Positions 10,855 through 23,901 of a DNA stretch of 64,000 nt are shown here, piece after piece (positions within the stretch are counted from its first letter, which is position 1; each line of letters starts with the position of its first letter). The notes beneath the pieces were generated by a model, which did no database searches, was not told the DNA's origin, and saw only the letters and a list, made by a program, of their open reading frames with translations. Both the position numbers and the translations under genes were made by a program. Location: NCBI GenBank assembly GCA_964016875.1, contig OZ024724.1, positions 30,775,786-30,839,785 of the forward strand. Direction: 5' to 3'. The stretch is from Fallopia convolvulus (Eukaryota > Streptophyta > Magnoliopsida > Caryophyllales > Polygonaceae).

Positions 10855-12216
10855 CTACTGGTGCCTCGCATCATCTAGTGCCATACGAGCAGAATAAACA
10901 CTCTCCCACCTATCCATCCTCTGGTGGATGTGTGTCTGCTGTAGGTGAAGCTGTTGCATCTGAGACGATAGATCTTCGGCCCATGGAGGTGGGACACTCG
11001 ATCCAGTGTAAGCGGGCTGAAGAGGTGGTTGGTAATGGTTGTGAGGCTGGAAGTGGTCTTGAAAAATTACCGGATTGTAGGGCATAAGACCATAGGAATC
11101 GGGCTCGACAGGTGGCGGCGGGGGGTCATTACCGAAGTTATGTGCCTCGGTAGTAGCCTCGAAGTGGTCATTAACGAAGTTGGGTGGCTCGTTAACGAAG
11201 CTACCAGTGTTCCCCAAAACCTCGGTATCGAGGTCATCATTCTCGATGTTGAGCTCTTCCATGGCTGCCTCTATTCCTGCCTTAGATTCTTCATCATCTT
11301 CATCTATTGTCTCTCCTTCTCTAGCAAACCGTGTCACACACGGCCTCAACGATGGTTCATCCTGCGGTTTATGCTCTAACGGGAATGCATGACCTGTCCA
11401 TATCTCGTACCAATTTGGTACGTAAAGCAGCTCCAACTTGTCCCGGGTGGGGATGACATCTCGGCCTTGTAAAAATGTTGGAGGCAAACCAGTAGTTCAT
11501 GTTGAGCAATTGGGCACGAGACGACATGTAGAGAGAAAGATTGACTCCGAGGTTGGCCTCCAAGAGACTAACCAAATTGCCGCACCATACCTCCTTGGAC
11601 TTGGCCCCTTGCTTCTCGACATATTGTAGCCACTCATACCCCTAGTTCAATGGGGTGGGATCCTCAAAGAGTATGGTTCGGAGGGATGCAACTTCCGTCC
11701 TTGTTGGCCTATTCAACTCTCTCTTGGGCCAAAAAGTAGCAGCTAGGACACGGAGAATGATCCGGAAAATGGGGTTGGTGATGCTTGCCCCGAAAAGTGT
11801 TGTAGTGGAAGGTTCAACTTCCCCGGTAATGTATCTCCAAGTCCTTATAACCTTGTAGTCCTTGAGATTGTAATCCCGAGAAGGATTAGGAAGCTCGAGA
11901 AAACCGTTGAACTCCTCCATAGTGAGCTCGTGATTGACATTGCCGAAACGGAATCGTATCTGTCCTTCCGAGGTCTTGGTTGGGAATCTCGTCTCAAGCA
12001 TGGCCAAGAACTCGAAAGTAAGCGCCGGGTAGTGCAGTACCTCTCTTTCTTCAACAACTGAGGCACTCCTAGAATTGCAAAGGCCTCCTTGATATCCTCG
12101 TATATCCTCATTGCCTTAGCGCTCGACCTTGAGAACCACCTAGTGTAGTGGTCCTTCTCTAATATGGCATCGTTGTGGTCGGCTTGAGCTTGGGTGCGCA
12201 AAATCACATTGTCCAT
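10855..12216 (-). pseudogene. Element I ORF1 (ATHILA ORF-1-like), frameshifted
   Basis: Three overlapping frames (12216-11845, 12007-11642, 11487-10855) line up with the ORF1 of element H. The N-terminal part has EKDHYTRWF; the middle has ITNPIFRIILRVLAATFW; the next part has VPNWYEIWTGHAFP; the C-terminus is proline- and glutamine-rich with a helix (QMQQLHLQQTHIHQRMDRW). At least two frameshifts and one stop break it. The C-terminal linker is partly encoded by the family's GTTAAC words (FVNEPPNFVND). The function of this plant-retrotransposon protein is not established; it sits where other Athila elements carry an envelope-like frame. Confidence 0.7.
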
Positions 12217-13433
12217 CCGCAGGGGAGATGGGGACCGTTCAGTCCTCTTCTACTTTTGGGCCCTTGTTGGAGCTCTGCTAGTACTTGCTATATGGTCCTG
12301 CAAAATATGAATTCTGCAAGATAAGATCCATACACATCAATAGAAAAGAAACCCCATACTTGGCCTCAAAATTGCTCTCGAAGTGCCTCGTTAACGACCC
12401 AATTGGTGTCGTTAACGAGCATGGACTTGCGTTTTGAACTAGACAAATAGCAGGGTCGTTAACGAACCTAGACAGGTCGTTAACGAGCCTGGTCGATAAT
12501 CATCCACGGTTTCCGAGTTCTTAAAACTCCACACTTTTCGCAATAATTCAAGCATGAAACCAACACAATCTCACATAAGGCACACAATCATGCGCATGCA
12601 CCCCATACTTGCTCTATTACCCACCCGAAATATGTCAAATTTTGCCCAAAAACACATGGTGAAGATCAAACTCAATTCAAAGAACAAGGTAGTTCATGCT
12701 TTTTCTAATCGAAATTCCTTATGCAAAATTGAGCAAGAACAAACCATCATAAATCAAGATCGAACACCAATAGAAGTAGCACAAAGATTAATGAGCTAAA
12801 TAAACATGCAATTCAACCACTTCAAACAAGATCAATATATGAAACTTTTACCCTATAGACCATGAATCTTGCAATAGAGAGTTAGGGTTTAGAAATCATA
12901 CCGTTGGTTCGAGAAATTGATGAACAAGATTGAAATCAGGAGTGGTTAACGAGCTTAATTTCTCTCCGGTAACGAGATTGGGAATGGGAGTCTCGTTAAC
13001 TGGTGGGATTCTGAGGCTAGGGCGATGGTGAGGAAAACCCGTGGGATTGATTGAGAATTTTAAGCTTTTGATTGAGAGATTTGAGGGTGGGGTTTTGGGA
13101 GTTTTGAAAGGGTTTTATAGGAGAGGGCTAGAGGTAGGGGAAGAGGGTAAGCGACGGCACAAGTAAAAGATATAGAATAGATTTAGGTCAAAAAAAACTT
13201 ACCTGCCCGTTTCCTTTTCCGAGTCGCCAAACTGGGTAGTTAACGACCCTGGGTGGGGTCGTTAACGAGCCTGCGTAGCCTATTTCCAGTGATTTTTCGA
13301 GCCCAAGTCCTGTTTCAGGTTAGCCTAAAAACAATTCTATCTTGCTAACTTCTAAACTACTGAAAAAACTCAAAAGAAAGCTAGGAAAAAGATCTATAAG
13401 AAAGGAAAAACTAAACTAAACTAAAACTAAATC
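12217..13433 (-). other. Element I region between HP1 and ORF1, rich in GTTAAC cassettes
   Basis: No gene seen. Inverted pairs of the family word occur at 12383-12425, 12448-12500 and 13233-13275, with single variants at 12950-13000. It is probably the leader of ORF1. Confidence 0.6.
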
Positions 13434-13467
13434 CGGGTTGCCTCCCGTTAGCGTTATTTTTAACGTC
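13434..13467 (-). promoter_or_regulatory. HP1 hairpin of element I
   Basis: The - strand reads GACGTTA, then a degraded AACGCTAA, then arm CGGG, loop AGGCAA, arm CCCG. It corresponds to the module found just after the gag-protease frame in G, B and H. This copy has a shortened stem. Confidence 0.65.
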
Positions 13468-13989
13468 GCCAGCCCGACGTACTTACCTTGGCTCAAGGTG
13501 GTTCTCTTGCAGCTATGTCAGGGTTTTGAGGGACCCCATGCTTAGCTTTGTAGGCATTATTGGCTCTTGTCACTAAATTTGGTCCTTTATCTTCTAGCAA
13601 TATGCCCGGTATTCCTACACAGGGTTAGTGAAATCCGAAAACCAAGGGGGTTTGGACTCCACTATGGCATAGATGGTAGGGTACGGTGTAGGGACAAAAT
13701 ATGGAGAAGAATCATAACTAGTAATAGTGAATCTATGGTTAGAGTACTCACCTTGTTATGTTGAAAACGATGTTGACACCGAGGTTATCGAGGTCGTTAA
13801 TGAGCATGTGCTGGCAAGTACTCTGTCATCATGTTGTATGAGAGACTCGTTTCCGGACCAGGGGGGTCGGTGGAAATCTGTGTGAAATTCTCGTCTTCTT
13901 TGTTAATTGGAGGAGAGTCGTTAGAAACAGCTACGTCTAGTTCTGGCTGGGTCAACTCGATCTGTGCGACCTCAGTTGGGTCGTTGGCA

Positions 13990-14960
13990 TTTTGGTCAAG
14001 GCTGAATTCTACGCGTTACTCTCTAATATCAAAAGTGAGGAGTCCTTTCCGCACGTCTACCCTGGCACCTCCTGTAGCTAGGAATGGCCTGCCTAAGATA
14101 ATGGGGACTTGAGGGTCCTCAGGCATGTCGAGGACGATAAAATCATTTGGAATAACAAATTTCCCAACTTGAATGGGATAATCGTCTATGACTCATGTAG
14201 CCCATTACACTTGATCCGTCCGCCATGTAGAGATTCATGTCTACAAGCTCCAATGGTCCCATGTTGGCTTTTGACCAGATTGAAAGAGGGAGTAAATTGG
14301 CGCTGGCTCACAAATCACATAGAGCTTTGAATTTGTGGTCGCCTATGCCAATTGTTATGGCAAATCTCTCTGGGTCGCCTAATTTCTCTGGTAGAGCAAT
14401 GGATCAGACCCATCTTGCAGCTCTGTAATGGATCGTTTCCTGCTAAGAATATCTTTTAAGAATTTGGTGTAAGCCGGCATTTCGCTTAGGGCCTCAGGGA
14501 ATGGGATAGAAATATTTATGCCCTTGAGAATCTTTACGAAACACTTGAACTTACTCTCAGTAGAGTCCTTTGATTTCTTAGTAGGAAAAGGAAGAGATTT
14601 CACCATTCTCGGAACCAAATCGAGCTCGAGGGGTGATGCTACCGGGTCGACATTAGGGTTGATTGGTGTGCTCGGAGGATCGTTCCGACCCTTGTGGGGT
14701 CGTTAACGAGCTTGGGATTGAGAGAGGAGCTCAGAATAGGAAACTTACCTGGATTGGGGTCGTTAACGACCCTGGGAGCATCGTCACCAACATTTTCAGG
14801 TTCGGTAACGACTCTCATTGGCTCGTTACCGAGCTGAACCGTGGCTTCCTCATCAGTTGTGGGGCTCGCCTCTTTAGCTTGGACACGCTCCGGTAGTGTC
14901 TTTCCACTCTTAAGATGCACTGCTTCTATTTGTCCTCTAGGGTTCTCCTCGGGATGGCCC
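13990..14960 (-). pseudogene. Element I aspartic protease region, inactivated
   Basis: The - strand encodes the pre-protease helix (ISIPFPEALSEMPAYTKFL), then LPEKLGDPERFAITIGIG, then a DLGAS-type catalytic motif whose glycine codon is TGA (CDL-stop-AS). After a frameshift it continues VPIILGRPFLATGGARVD, the flap-distal ILGRPFL motif of retropepsins. The linker upstream repeats VNDP, encoded by the family word GTTAACGACCC. It is a retroviral-type aspartic protease that would process Gag; the stop in the active site and the frameshift make it dead. Confidence 0.75.
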
Positions 14961-15715
14961 GGGAGTTGCCCTTGGGGCCTTGGAATCTGTGCAATGAGGT
15001 TCCTTAGTTGGGAGTCGATGTTCTTCTTCCATACATCAAACTCTCTCTATCTTTTTAATTGGCTATTAAGGTTGGCTTGTGCTCCGTTAATGCCTTCCTG
15101 TAGCCCCTGTACCCATGATGGTGGCTCTTGATAGCCTAGAGCTCGATAGGGCGCAGGTCTTCTATCCGGTGGAGGTGCTGCGTAGTTGGAATTCGGATTT
15201 TGATTCCCCTACGTTGGATAACTGTTTGACCTGTCAAAATTACTAGGATGGTTCCTGTATGGGCCTCTCATATAATTCAATTCAGCATATGTCTCAGCGG
15301 CTCTTACCTGCTCTATGTTAGTGCAAGCAGAAGTAATATGGTCAGAAGAGCCACATTCTTGCCAAGATTGAGAGGATTTAAGAAAACTTACCTGCTTCTT
15401 CAGACGGTTGACCTCGTCCTGCAGAAATTGATTTTTGACATCTGGGTCAACATCTTCCTTGTTAGGCATGTAGCGACGTCTTTGGGGTTGGGGTGATTGT
15501 TGGGTACCATACATGGCATCATAGTTGGATAGCTTGTCCAGCAATTCCCATGCAGCTGTAGGATCCATCTCTCTAAAACCGCACATTGTATGCGTGTTGA
15601 TGCGGTTCTTCATCTTTGCGTTAATACCCTAGGAAAAGATTTTTTGGAGAACATAAGGGTTGCCCATGAGTAGGGCACTGTCTAAGCATTTCCTTAAATT
15701 TTGTCCAAAACAATT
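14961..15715 (-). pseudogene. Element I gag, 3' part
   Basis: Continues the gag interrupted at 37461. The - strand encodes FKEMLRQCPTHGQP-like sequence (about 15712-15660), then CGFREMDPTAAWELLDKLSNYDAMYG, a helix with VNRLKKQVSFLKSS and a degraded zinc-knuckle CGSSDHITSAC. It aligns well with gag of H and J. About 45 codons expected at the junction with the 5' part are missing, so the Tat insertion coincided with, or was followed by, a deletion. Confidence 0.7.
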
Positions 15716-16182
15716 TGGACAAAATTTTGATTAACAAACATTTGCCCTAGATTGGGGCACGACCGAATTCAAAGGGAATAACAAGTTCGAATGAGTATGG
15801 AAGTCACAAGAACAAAGAGAAATGATCTCATTTAGAAAATCGGTTGTCTCGTGTGATTCTGTGTGTCCTTTACAAAATACATAATTTTCGTATATACGTC
15901 TAAATTACAACGGTTACTTCTAGAATATCAGGATCTCCAGATTTCTAGGGCACATCTTGTAACTAACTTCCCACTTCCCGCATATATCGGAGGCTCGGAA
16001 TACTCTCTCCAGCGTCTTCTGAACAAACCTCTTCGCTTTGTGACGGATACTTTCTTCCTTCCATCGGATGACTGGAGACTTCCCCATTCCAGGATCCCAT
16101 CTCGTTTGGCATGGCCGATGACTTCTCCGTGTACTTATGGGCTCGGATTACCAGATGGGCCGATGGATTTTTGGGCCTAACA
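15716..16182 (-). repeat. Element T, 3' LTR
   Basis: 467 bp, same length as 36994-37460 and clearly similar (short substitutions only). On the - strand it starts TGTTAGGCCC. A purine tract TTTGGGGGTAT abuts it at 16183-16197. Confidence 0.88.
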
Positions 16183-17622
16183 ATACCCCCAAATCCTGAT
16201 CCAAATCTTTTAGGCAGGATTTGGATCGGATTTGCCGCGTGAGCGTAGGCAGCGTATGCCACATGGTGGTCACCCGTCTGTTCGATCTCCCTCGATAACT
16301 TGAACCGTCCCATCACCCAGACTTTAAATGCCTTGCTCCAAACCCCCTCGGAGGTACGCGTCTTCTCTTTCGTGCTTCATCGTCTTCTTGCCCTTCTCTC
16401 TAACTTTTGTCTTACTCCTCTGTTGTTAACCTCCATGGCCAATACTGATGTCAAAGACATGGGCTTCGAATCTTCTCATATCCTTGAACCCCACGAATGT
16501 CGCCGTTGTTTTCTTTCCCCATACGAGGTGGAAACTCTAGTCCGAAGTCATGGATTCCCCTCTGATACCAACTTTTACACCCCTACATGCGAGGCTGCTG
16601 ACTGGGTTAAGGGGGGTCGGGTCTGCTTTCTGGAGTACCCCTTCACCCTGGGAGCCCTTTTCCCTTTCTCCCCTCTGATCTTGAACTTCTTAATGACGCT
16701 CAGAGCTTCTCTGGCGCAGTTGATGCCGACGGTATGGAAGATTTTGTACCAGATCGGTGAGATCTATCGGAGCGAGAAGATCGACTTCACATTGCAAGAC
16801 CTCCTGTGCGCGTATCAGGTTCGTCCCCTCAGAGCTGGACGCTTCACTCTTCATGCACGAGATGCCAGGAACCCTCTGATCCCGAAATCGAAGGTCAATG
16901 ATAAAGATTGGGCTTCGCGCTTCTTTTTCGTGGAAAAATCCACTCTAGGGGAGATGTACCAAGTTGCGTTCTTTGACTCCTGGACCACCAAAAGTAAGTA
17001 CTTTTTGCCCTAATTTTCTCAACCCCCAATTGTTTTCTCAAGCTGTTTCCTTCTCAATTTTCTGACTTTGAGGAATTCTCGCGCAGTTCCGCCGAGTCTG
17101 GAGGCTCAAGTCTTGGAATCGGAAGCTTGCAGAAAGCTCTTTTCTCTTCCGGAGGCCAAAAGGACATACCGGAGGTCTGCGGAAGAAATGCTTGAGGGCG
17201 AGTCTAGCAATAAGACAATGATAGTCACTGGGGATCCAAAGGACGACGAAGATGATGCGAGATCAGGGAACTCTGAGAAGACGATCGAGGATAATGTCTT
17301 GTGAATGTGACAACAATTGTTTTCTTGAATTCTAACGCTTGTCTTCTCAGAACCTTCTTCATCTCTGGGGAGAAGTTTTTCTACTGCAGCCTTGATTCAG
17401 CGCAAGCTCCGCTCAAGTGAAAAGAAACCCCCCTTGGATCCGAAGGTGAAGGTAGAGGTCGTAGCGACAGTGACCCCGGCTAAGAGATCATCACCCGGCG
17501 CTACTGAAGTCATTGACCTGGACGACAAAGGTCCCTCAGACTTGTGGCAGAAACTTCGGAGTGCCCACAACTCAAAGAAACCTCGTTTGGATATCTCCCG
17601 CTCTATTCTGGTCAAGGACGCA

Positions 17623-19028
17623 TGATCACTCGGTTGTGCGAGGGTCTAGAGATATAATTTATAACCCGACCCCGTTGTATCACGTGGTGGGTGTCGAACG
17701 CTCGGGAAATCTACTCGATTGAAGTGCCTAGACACTAGAAAGCTGGAAAGGAGAACTTAAAACAAAGGAAAACAAAGAGAACAGTCGGGACCGACACAAG
17801 TGTCACGTCGGGCCCGATGTTGGAGACAAGAGGGAAGTCTGGACCGACGTAGAGCAAGTCGGGCCCGATGTAGCTGGGTTTTGTCGAACTCAAAGATTGA
17901 AAGTAGATCTTGGGCTTTTGGGTTCCTTCTCTAGTAGATTAAGGCTTTTCCACCCCAATGCAAGCAATAAGTGATGATCGGAATAGGATCGAGTGCTTTC
18001 GCCCTCGTTCCAACCACTTCTACACATCGATCCTTGGGGAAATCCCCTTCGAAGCACGGTCTTGAGATGGACAAATGTTCACTTTCGCTATTTTGCCAAT
18101 CACAAGCCTTGATTCCTTACATTCGTAAGGAATTGTAGCTCTATGTAGAGTGGGTTCCTAGATCAAGCACTCAAGGCTATGGAATTGGGGTTTCTAGCCC
18201 AACCTAGCTAGAGTTTTCCCCCATAACCCAAGATCAAGGAGATCTACTCCATATGGCAAACAAAGAAAGCAAACAAATCAAAAAGCAAAGCAATCAAGAT
18301 CATCAATCTCAAACCAAAGTCAAGTTTCATTCACAAATCAAAAGCAATCCACAAACTCCAATCAAAGGTTTCCAAATCCACAAAACCAAAACAAGGAAAA
18401 GCTAATCTATCAACCAAACCTATCAAATCTCCTCCTCTAGGCCGATTCTCTCTCTTCTCCTTCTCCTCTCCTTTCTCCTTGCTCTCCAAGTATCCTCTTG
18501 AGAGTTTTTGAGGGTTGGCTCCTTGCTAAGTGTGTGGGAACCTCTTTCAATTAGAAGACAAGAGAGCCTTTATAGATGAGGGGCAAAAGTGGTAGTTTAC
18601 AATTTTGTGCCTTGGAGCCCAAGCAGTCAGCGACCGACTCGGACCGACACGGAGCAACATCGGGCCCGACTTACTGGGCAAGTCGGTCCGAGGTCGAAAA
18701 CTCATCTTCAGGCCCGGCGTTGGTTGCAAGTCAATCCGGACCTCGTTCCACCTTCTTCTTGTTGGCTTTTCTCTTGTTCTTCTTCATGGCTTGCTCCTCT
18801 CTTTCCCTCTTAAGCTCGGGCCTTGCTCCAAGTCTCGATTCACCTTCAAAACGACCCTTGATCCATGCCAAAACACCTACAAAACACATAAAACGCGCAT
18901 AGTCTCCGAATCTCATAGAAATACGGGAACTAAGCTAAAAAGGAACAAAACACACAAGAAAAGGGGAAAAAGAAACATATTTACAAAGGAAATCACATAT
19001 AAAAACACCACCAAATAAAGAGACATCA
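17623..19028 (-). repeat. Element H, 3' LTR
   Basis: 1406 bp, begins TGATCACTCGG and ends AGACATCA on the + strand. It carries two copies of the TCGGGCCCGA cassette (about 17765-17875 and 18640-18695). The same family as the J LTRs. Confidence 0.88.
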
Positions 19029-19065
19029 AGGTACCCCATACTTAAACTTGCTTGTCCTCAAGCAA
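19029..19065 (-). promoter_or_regulatory. HP3 hairpin and polypurine tract of element H
   Basis: On the - strand arm TTGCTT, loop GAGGAC, arm AAGCAA (19048-19065), then TTTAAGTATGGGG and the LTR start. Confidence 0.75.
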
Positions 19066-20661
19066 TAACAATGTAAGCAAGACCGAAACATAATCTTCAA
19101 GTAAAGCCTCGTATGAAAACACATTTAAGCACAAGTGATTGATATTCAGGCAAGATTACATCATCACACATGATTAAGTGTTCCAAGGAATAGAATCAAT
19201 GCAACTAAGCCTCACTTTAGGGATATGTGAATGTGTATCACTCATCATGTGTATGGGTATAGCAATGAACACTCAAGCTCAAAAATCATGCAAGTAAGGA
19301 CTTTACTATTGAAGCTAATATCACCAAATCCTCCACCTAGAGATGCCTAATACAAAGTACACAAAGAATTTCGAACTTGGCTCAATGGAGGTCCTCAAAG
19401 AGGTTCCATTCGGCCGGGTTGTAATGGGGCTTTTGGTATTTCTCAAGGTGGGAATTATTTGGTCTTGTGGTGCTTACAATGGGGATTGAACAACCTAAAC
19501 TCTCACCAACTTCACCAAAATTCCACAATCAATTTCACACTCATCCAAAAGACTTTTTAACATTTTTCCTTTCAACCCAAAATTTCAATTAACATTCCAC
19601 TTCATCTTTGCTCTTAGGCTTTTTGTTGGATTTTCCACACTTTCTACACTGGACCGACTTTCTTATGACATCGGGCCCGATGTGGTGTGTAACTCGGTCG
19701 GACCTTTTTCTTCACTTAAGCTCTTTACCTTCATTCCACTTTCCATTTCCAACATTTTCTTTCTTTCTTTCTTTTTTTTTCATTTTCTTTTTCTTTTTGC
19801 ACAACAAAGATGCACTACCCACATGATTCATAACACCATTCTTTGCCCTTAAACCAAAGAGAATCTCAACTCTTCAAATACAATCCAAACCTCTCTTCTA
19901 AAGTCCAATCCTATAAGGGTCAAGTCATATAAGGCTAGGAATAATATTTTTGAGGAGTTTCAAACAAAGGCCTAGGCTAAAACGGGGCTACAAACAAAGG
20001 ATTCACTTCATGGTAGGATATGGAACATTTATGTGACTAAAAGAATCAAAGTTCAAAATCAATGTGACAATGCTAGGACAAATCTCATGACGGTCTTGGA
20101 AAATAGATAAACACCGCAATAGTAAGTTTTACTAAGCATGCATGAGCTAATCACACAAGAAACATGAGGGATATGCAAATATGAACAAGCATCCCTAAAA
20201 TGGCCAAAAATCAATCTCACAAGGGTCACTCATACTTAGTTGCATAAGAACTCATCCTAGAACTCACATGTTCAATAAAACAAGCAAGATATCATGATCA
20301 CATCAAAAGCAACATCTTTTTAGAGGCTAAACCATCCAAAAATATGCAAAGGAATTTACATGCTCACATCAGCATTAGCTTTCATTTGGCAATCTAAGAT
20401 GGGAATTTCTAGTCCAAAAACTACAAAACACAAAATCTTTTTGTTGTTTTCAACACAATTTTTCAAATTTTTATGGATTTTTGCAAAAAATTCTCTAAAA
20501 CCAAAAACAAAGACTCGTCCATTCAAAACCAAATCAATCATCCATGTCGTTCCACAAACCAAGAAACAAACATCACAAACACAAACTAGAAACCGAAAAC
20601 CAAATATCTTCAAATAACAAACACACACAAGCAAGTGAAATCATGAGCACACTTACCCCCA
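19066..20661 (-). other. Element H 3' untranslated region with CNE-a, CNE-b and one palindrome cassette
   Basis: No gene. CNE-b spans about 19417-19473 and CNE-a about 19890-19960. A symmetrical cassette (GGACCGA, 13 bases, TCGGGCCCGA, 13 bases, TCGGTCG) occupies 19651-19700. Confidence 0.7.
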
Positions 20662-20694
20662 CCCCATACGTAAAATTTTGATGTCCCCATCAAA
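20662..20694 (-). promoter_or_regulatory. HP2 hairpin of element H with internal purine tract
   Basis: On the - strand arm TTTGAT, loop GGGGAC, arm ATCAAA (20677-20694), followed by TTTTACGTATGGGGTGGGGG. It lies ~80 bases after the ORF1 stop. Confidence 0.8.
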
Positions 20695-20775
20695 TAAGGA
20701 AACCAAAACTTAAAAGCAAGAGAGAAGAGTGCAAAGAGCTCACAATTTCTTTATTCTTCAATGGCATGTCTAGAA

Positions 20776-22586
20776 TCACTCGAAGGGGTTGTCACGCCTA
20801 CGTCCTCTTTGGAGTCTCGCTTGCCGCTCCCTCTCGTACACTTGCTCTTGGTAGAAGTCTTGTGGTGGTTGTTGGAGTTGAGGATCTGGGCGCTTCCATT
20901 GGTCCTCACGGGAAGGGAAGTTCCCGCTCATCCATGTGTTGAAGCTATTTTGGACCCGCCACCTTTGGTCCTCCACCTCTCTAAGCTCCTCCACCTCTCG
21001 CCTAGTGTAGCCGAGGGCTCGGTTCATCTCTTCTTGGCTAGCTTGGAAAGCACTTTGTTGTTGAAGCAATTGTTGTTGTTGTTGGTACATGTGTTGTTGT
21101 TGAAGATTCACTTGATCGACCTCTTGAAGAACATTCTCTTGTTGAAGTTGAAGATGGGCCATTTGGTTGGCCAAGAAGGACATGTCCACCGTTTGTTGTC
21201 GCTCGGGAAACACCATTCCCGGACCATACAATTGGGCGTAGCCTTCATAACTGCCACCTTGAGCTTGTTCTCTCCTTGCACCACTCCCCTCTCCATGCTC
21301 ATAGTTCCTCGGGACCTCATCACCATAGAAGGAACCGGACCGATTTTGAGGGAAGTCGGGCCCGACGCCATGTGTACCTCGGTCCGCCAATGTTGGAGCT
21401 TGGTGCGTGGCTCGGAGGTTGGCTATCAAGCCTTGGAAGCGCTCATCTTCTTCATTTTGCTCTTGATCGACCTCCATGTCTTCCCCACGTGGTCAAACAC
21501 AAAGTTATCTTGGTCGAAATCTGGTGAAGATGGAGGGGAGGTAAACCGAATGTGTTGAGGTTGTTGTCGCCGCCCCTCTCTTGCACCTTCGGGGTCACCA
21601 AATGAGTGTGGCTTGCCGGCCCACACTTGGTACCAATTGTGATACCGAGAAAGATCATAGAGGTTGGGCACCAACCGGATCGACAAACCATCATAGTTCG
21701 AGTGAGGGGCCAAGGAAATCATGTAAAGCTTCTCCTTGATGATGTTGGCCTTCTTGAAATACTTCATGTTCATATACTCAACACCATTCGGAGCCGGAGA
21801 ATACTTGTTAAGATCGACTCCTAGACGCATGGCTAGCCTTGCTATCATCCCGCCGAAGTAGATCCAAGAGGAGCTTTGGAAGTCTCGCACCATCTTGATC
21901 CACTCCCATGCAAGGTTCATGGGCTTCTCGGTGTGGAAGAGCATCTCATGTAGCAACATAATCTCTTCCTTCATCGGCTTGCTCAACTCATGACGAGCAT
22001 AGATTGCACATCCCAAAACTCGCACCATGACCCGAAAAAGAGGGCTAGCAATCTCGGTTGTGGTGGCGCCCTTTCTCATCTCGGCCTTCCCGGCCACATG
22101 CCGCCACACTTGGTTCACCTTCTCGTTGTCGACGTCGGCCTCTTCTTTTGGACATGGAAACCCGAAGTAGGTAGCCAAGTCCCTAAAAGAGAGATTGTGG
22201 TCCTCATTGCCCATTTGGAAGGTGATCGCCCCTTCCTCATCCTCCATATTATCATAAGTGCATTCAAAAGTGGCCATGAATTCCGAGGTGAGGGCGGGAT
22301 AGTGGGTGTTGTCCCACCTTAGCATCCCATTGAGACCGATGTGGGAGTAGCACCTTGGAAGAGCTTGATCCATGTCCATCTTCCTCACGGTTTCCCAATC
22401 AAGCCACCTTGTGTGATGCTCAAGCGCCATATACCTTGCATAACTCTCAACTTGCTCATCATCCTCCAAGTAAACATCATCCAACTTTGGCTCTTTTCTT
22501 GACTTCTTGGACTTCTTCCTCGGCCTTTCCGCATGAGATGATGAAGCTCTAGTCTCCATGGTACCTACACACATCCAACCAAACAA
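20776..22586 (-). pseudogene. Element H ORF1 (ATHILA ORF-1-like), one frameshift
   Basis: Two overlapping frames (22586-21426 and 21477-20776) give a protein of about 600 residues with a single frameshift near 21480. The N-terminus is basic (RPRKKSKKSRK, a probable nuclear localisation signal). The body contains LEHHTRWLDWETVRKMD, MGNEDHNLSFRDLATYFGFP, ASPLFRVMVRVLGCAIYARH and YHNWYQVWAGKPH. These match the plant retrotransposon family named ATHILA ORF-1. The C-terminus is a glutamine-rich coiled coil (LQQENVLQEVDQVNLQQQ). Function is unknown. A nuclear, DNA- or RNA-binding role is only my inference. A palindrome cassette lies within its coding linker (21337-21385). Confidence 0.8.
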
Positions 22587-23839
22587 AAGGGTCCAAGATA
22601 AACTCCATACAACTCAACAAAAGCACTCATCAACACACATCAACTCATCAACACAAGGGAAACCCCATACTTAGTTTCTAAACACACATGCATCACAATC
22701 CAACATGAATCATCATGGATATCTTCTAACTATGGCTAAGCAAATGAGCATACTACATCATGATTAAGCTATAGCCAACAATGAAACACATGAATCCACA
22801 TGATATCACAAGAAGAGAGCAAAAACAACATGGATCGACTTCCAACCTATGTCGGGCCCGACACTTCCTCAACCTCGGTCCGACTTGATGGACCGACTTC
22901 CACAACTCGGGCCCGACTTACCTGGGCACATCGATCTCGACCTAGTTCATGCTTCGACTCTAACCTCAAATCAACCCAAATCACTCTATCATGCACTTAA
23001 ATTTCAAATTCAACCATCAAACATCCCTAATCGAAGTTCTAAATGGATCCAAGCATGCATAAACAACTTTGAAGCTCAATTTCACAAATCATGCAAATCC
23101 ACCATTGATGCTCAAGCTCAAACTCTCAATCAAACATGGCATTACTCAATCTATGCAATGAAAGCACAAAATCTCCAAGGAAATAGGTAGAGATCGAGTA
23201 ACACATACCGGATTTGAAGAGTATTGGACTTTTAAACAAATAATCTACTTAGAACTCAAACTTTCTCAACCTAGATCGAGATGGAGGATGAAGAACGAGA
23301 TTGAACTCGAAATTTCTCTTTGGAATCGGGTTAGGGAGGCCTTTTTGTGATTGGATTCGAGATGAAGAAGGGAGAGTGGGGGATCGAGTATGGTGAGAGG
23401 GGGGCCGATTTTTTTTTTGAGAGTGTGAGGGAGATGGGTTGTATTTTGAGAATGGTGGTTAGTATGAAGATGGTAGGTAGGTGGGGGATGGTATGTAGTG
23501 GGGGAAGGGACAAATTAGGTCAAAGGGAAAAAATGGCATTCCACCTAGTCCGATCGGGTCGGATCGACGTAGTGGACCGATCGGACTGTGTCGGGCCCGA
23601 CTTACCTGGGCTCGATGTGGGAGTATTCGGGTCACCAATTTTACTCCATCCTCTTGCAACTTCTTTCTCCACATTTCCATTTATATATATATATATTTTT
23701 TTTTTCACCTCAAATCCTACACGACCTTGAAGAATACACAACTCCAAAAATCCACAAAACACTAGATAGAGTTTGGTTAGAGAAAAGCTAGGCTAAACTA
23801 AGAAAAATCAAACTAACATTACGAAAAGAAAGCTACTAG
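22587..23839 (-). other. Element H region between HP1 and ORF1
   Basis: No gene. Palindrome cassettes at 22835-22935 (two in tandem) and 23555-23620. Contains a short TA microsatellite near 23683. Confidence 0.6.
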
Positions 23840-23876
23840 CTCGGGTTGCCTCCCGAGAAGCGCTCGTTTAGAGTCA
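23840..23876 (-). promoter_or_regulatory. HP1 hairpin of element H
   Basis: On the - strand GACTCTAAACGAGCGCTT precedes arm CTCGGG, loop AGGCAA, arm CCCGAG (23840-23857). It starts about 25 bases after the stop of the protease frame. Confidence 0.8.
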
Positions 23877-23901
23877 CTAGCTTGACTTCCTAACCTCAAT
23901 C

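Noticed and set aside
16300..16434. N-terminal extension of the antisense gene of element T from the ATG at 16300
   Set aside because: Low-complexity L/F-rich translation; the ATG at 16435 begins the conserved part.
18576..19018. + strand frames in H and J LTRs
   Set aside because: Repeated identically in LTR copies of a - strand element and overlapping palindrome cassettes; no protein family.
20761..21558. 265-codon open frame on + strand
   Set aside because: Antisense to ORF1 of element H; leucine-rich with no family motif; the - strand frame matches known retrotransposon sequence.
22835..22935. CRISPR-like repeat array
   Set aside because: Repeats are palindromic words with variable spacing in a plant retrotransposon; no array regularity or cas genes.
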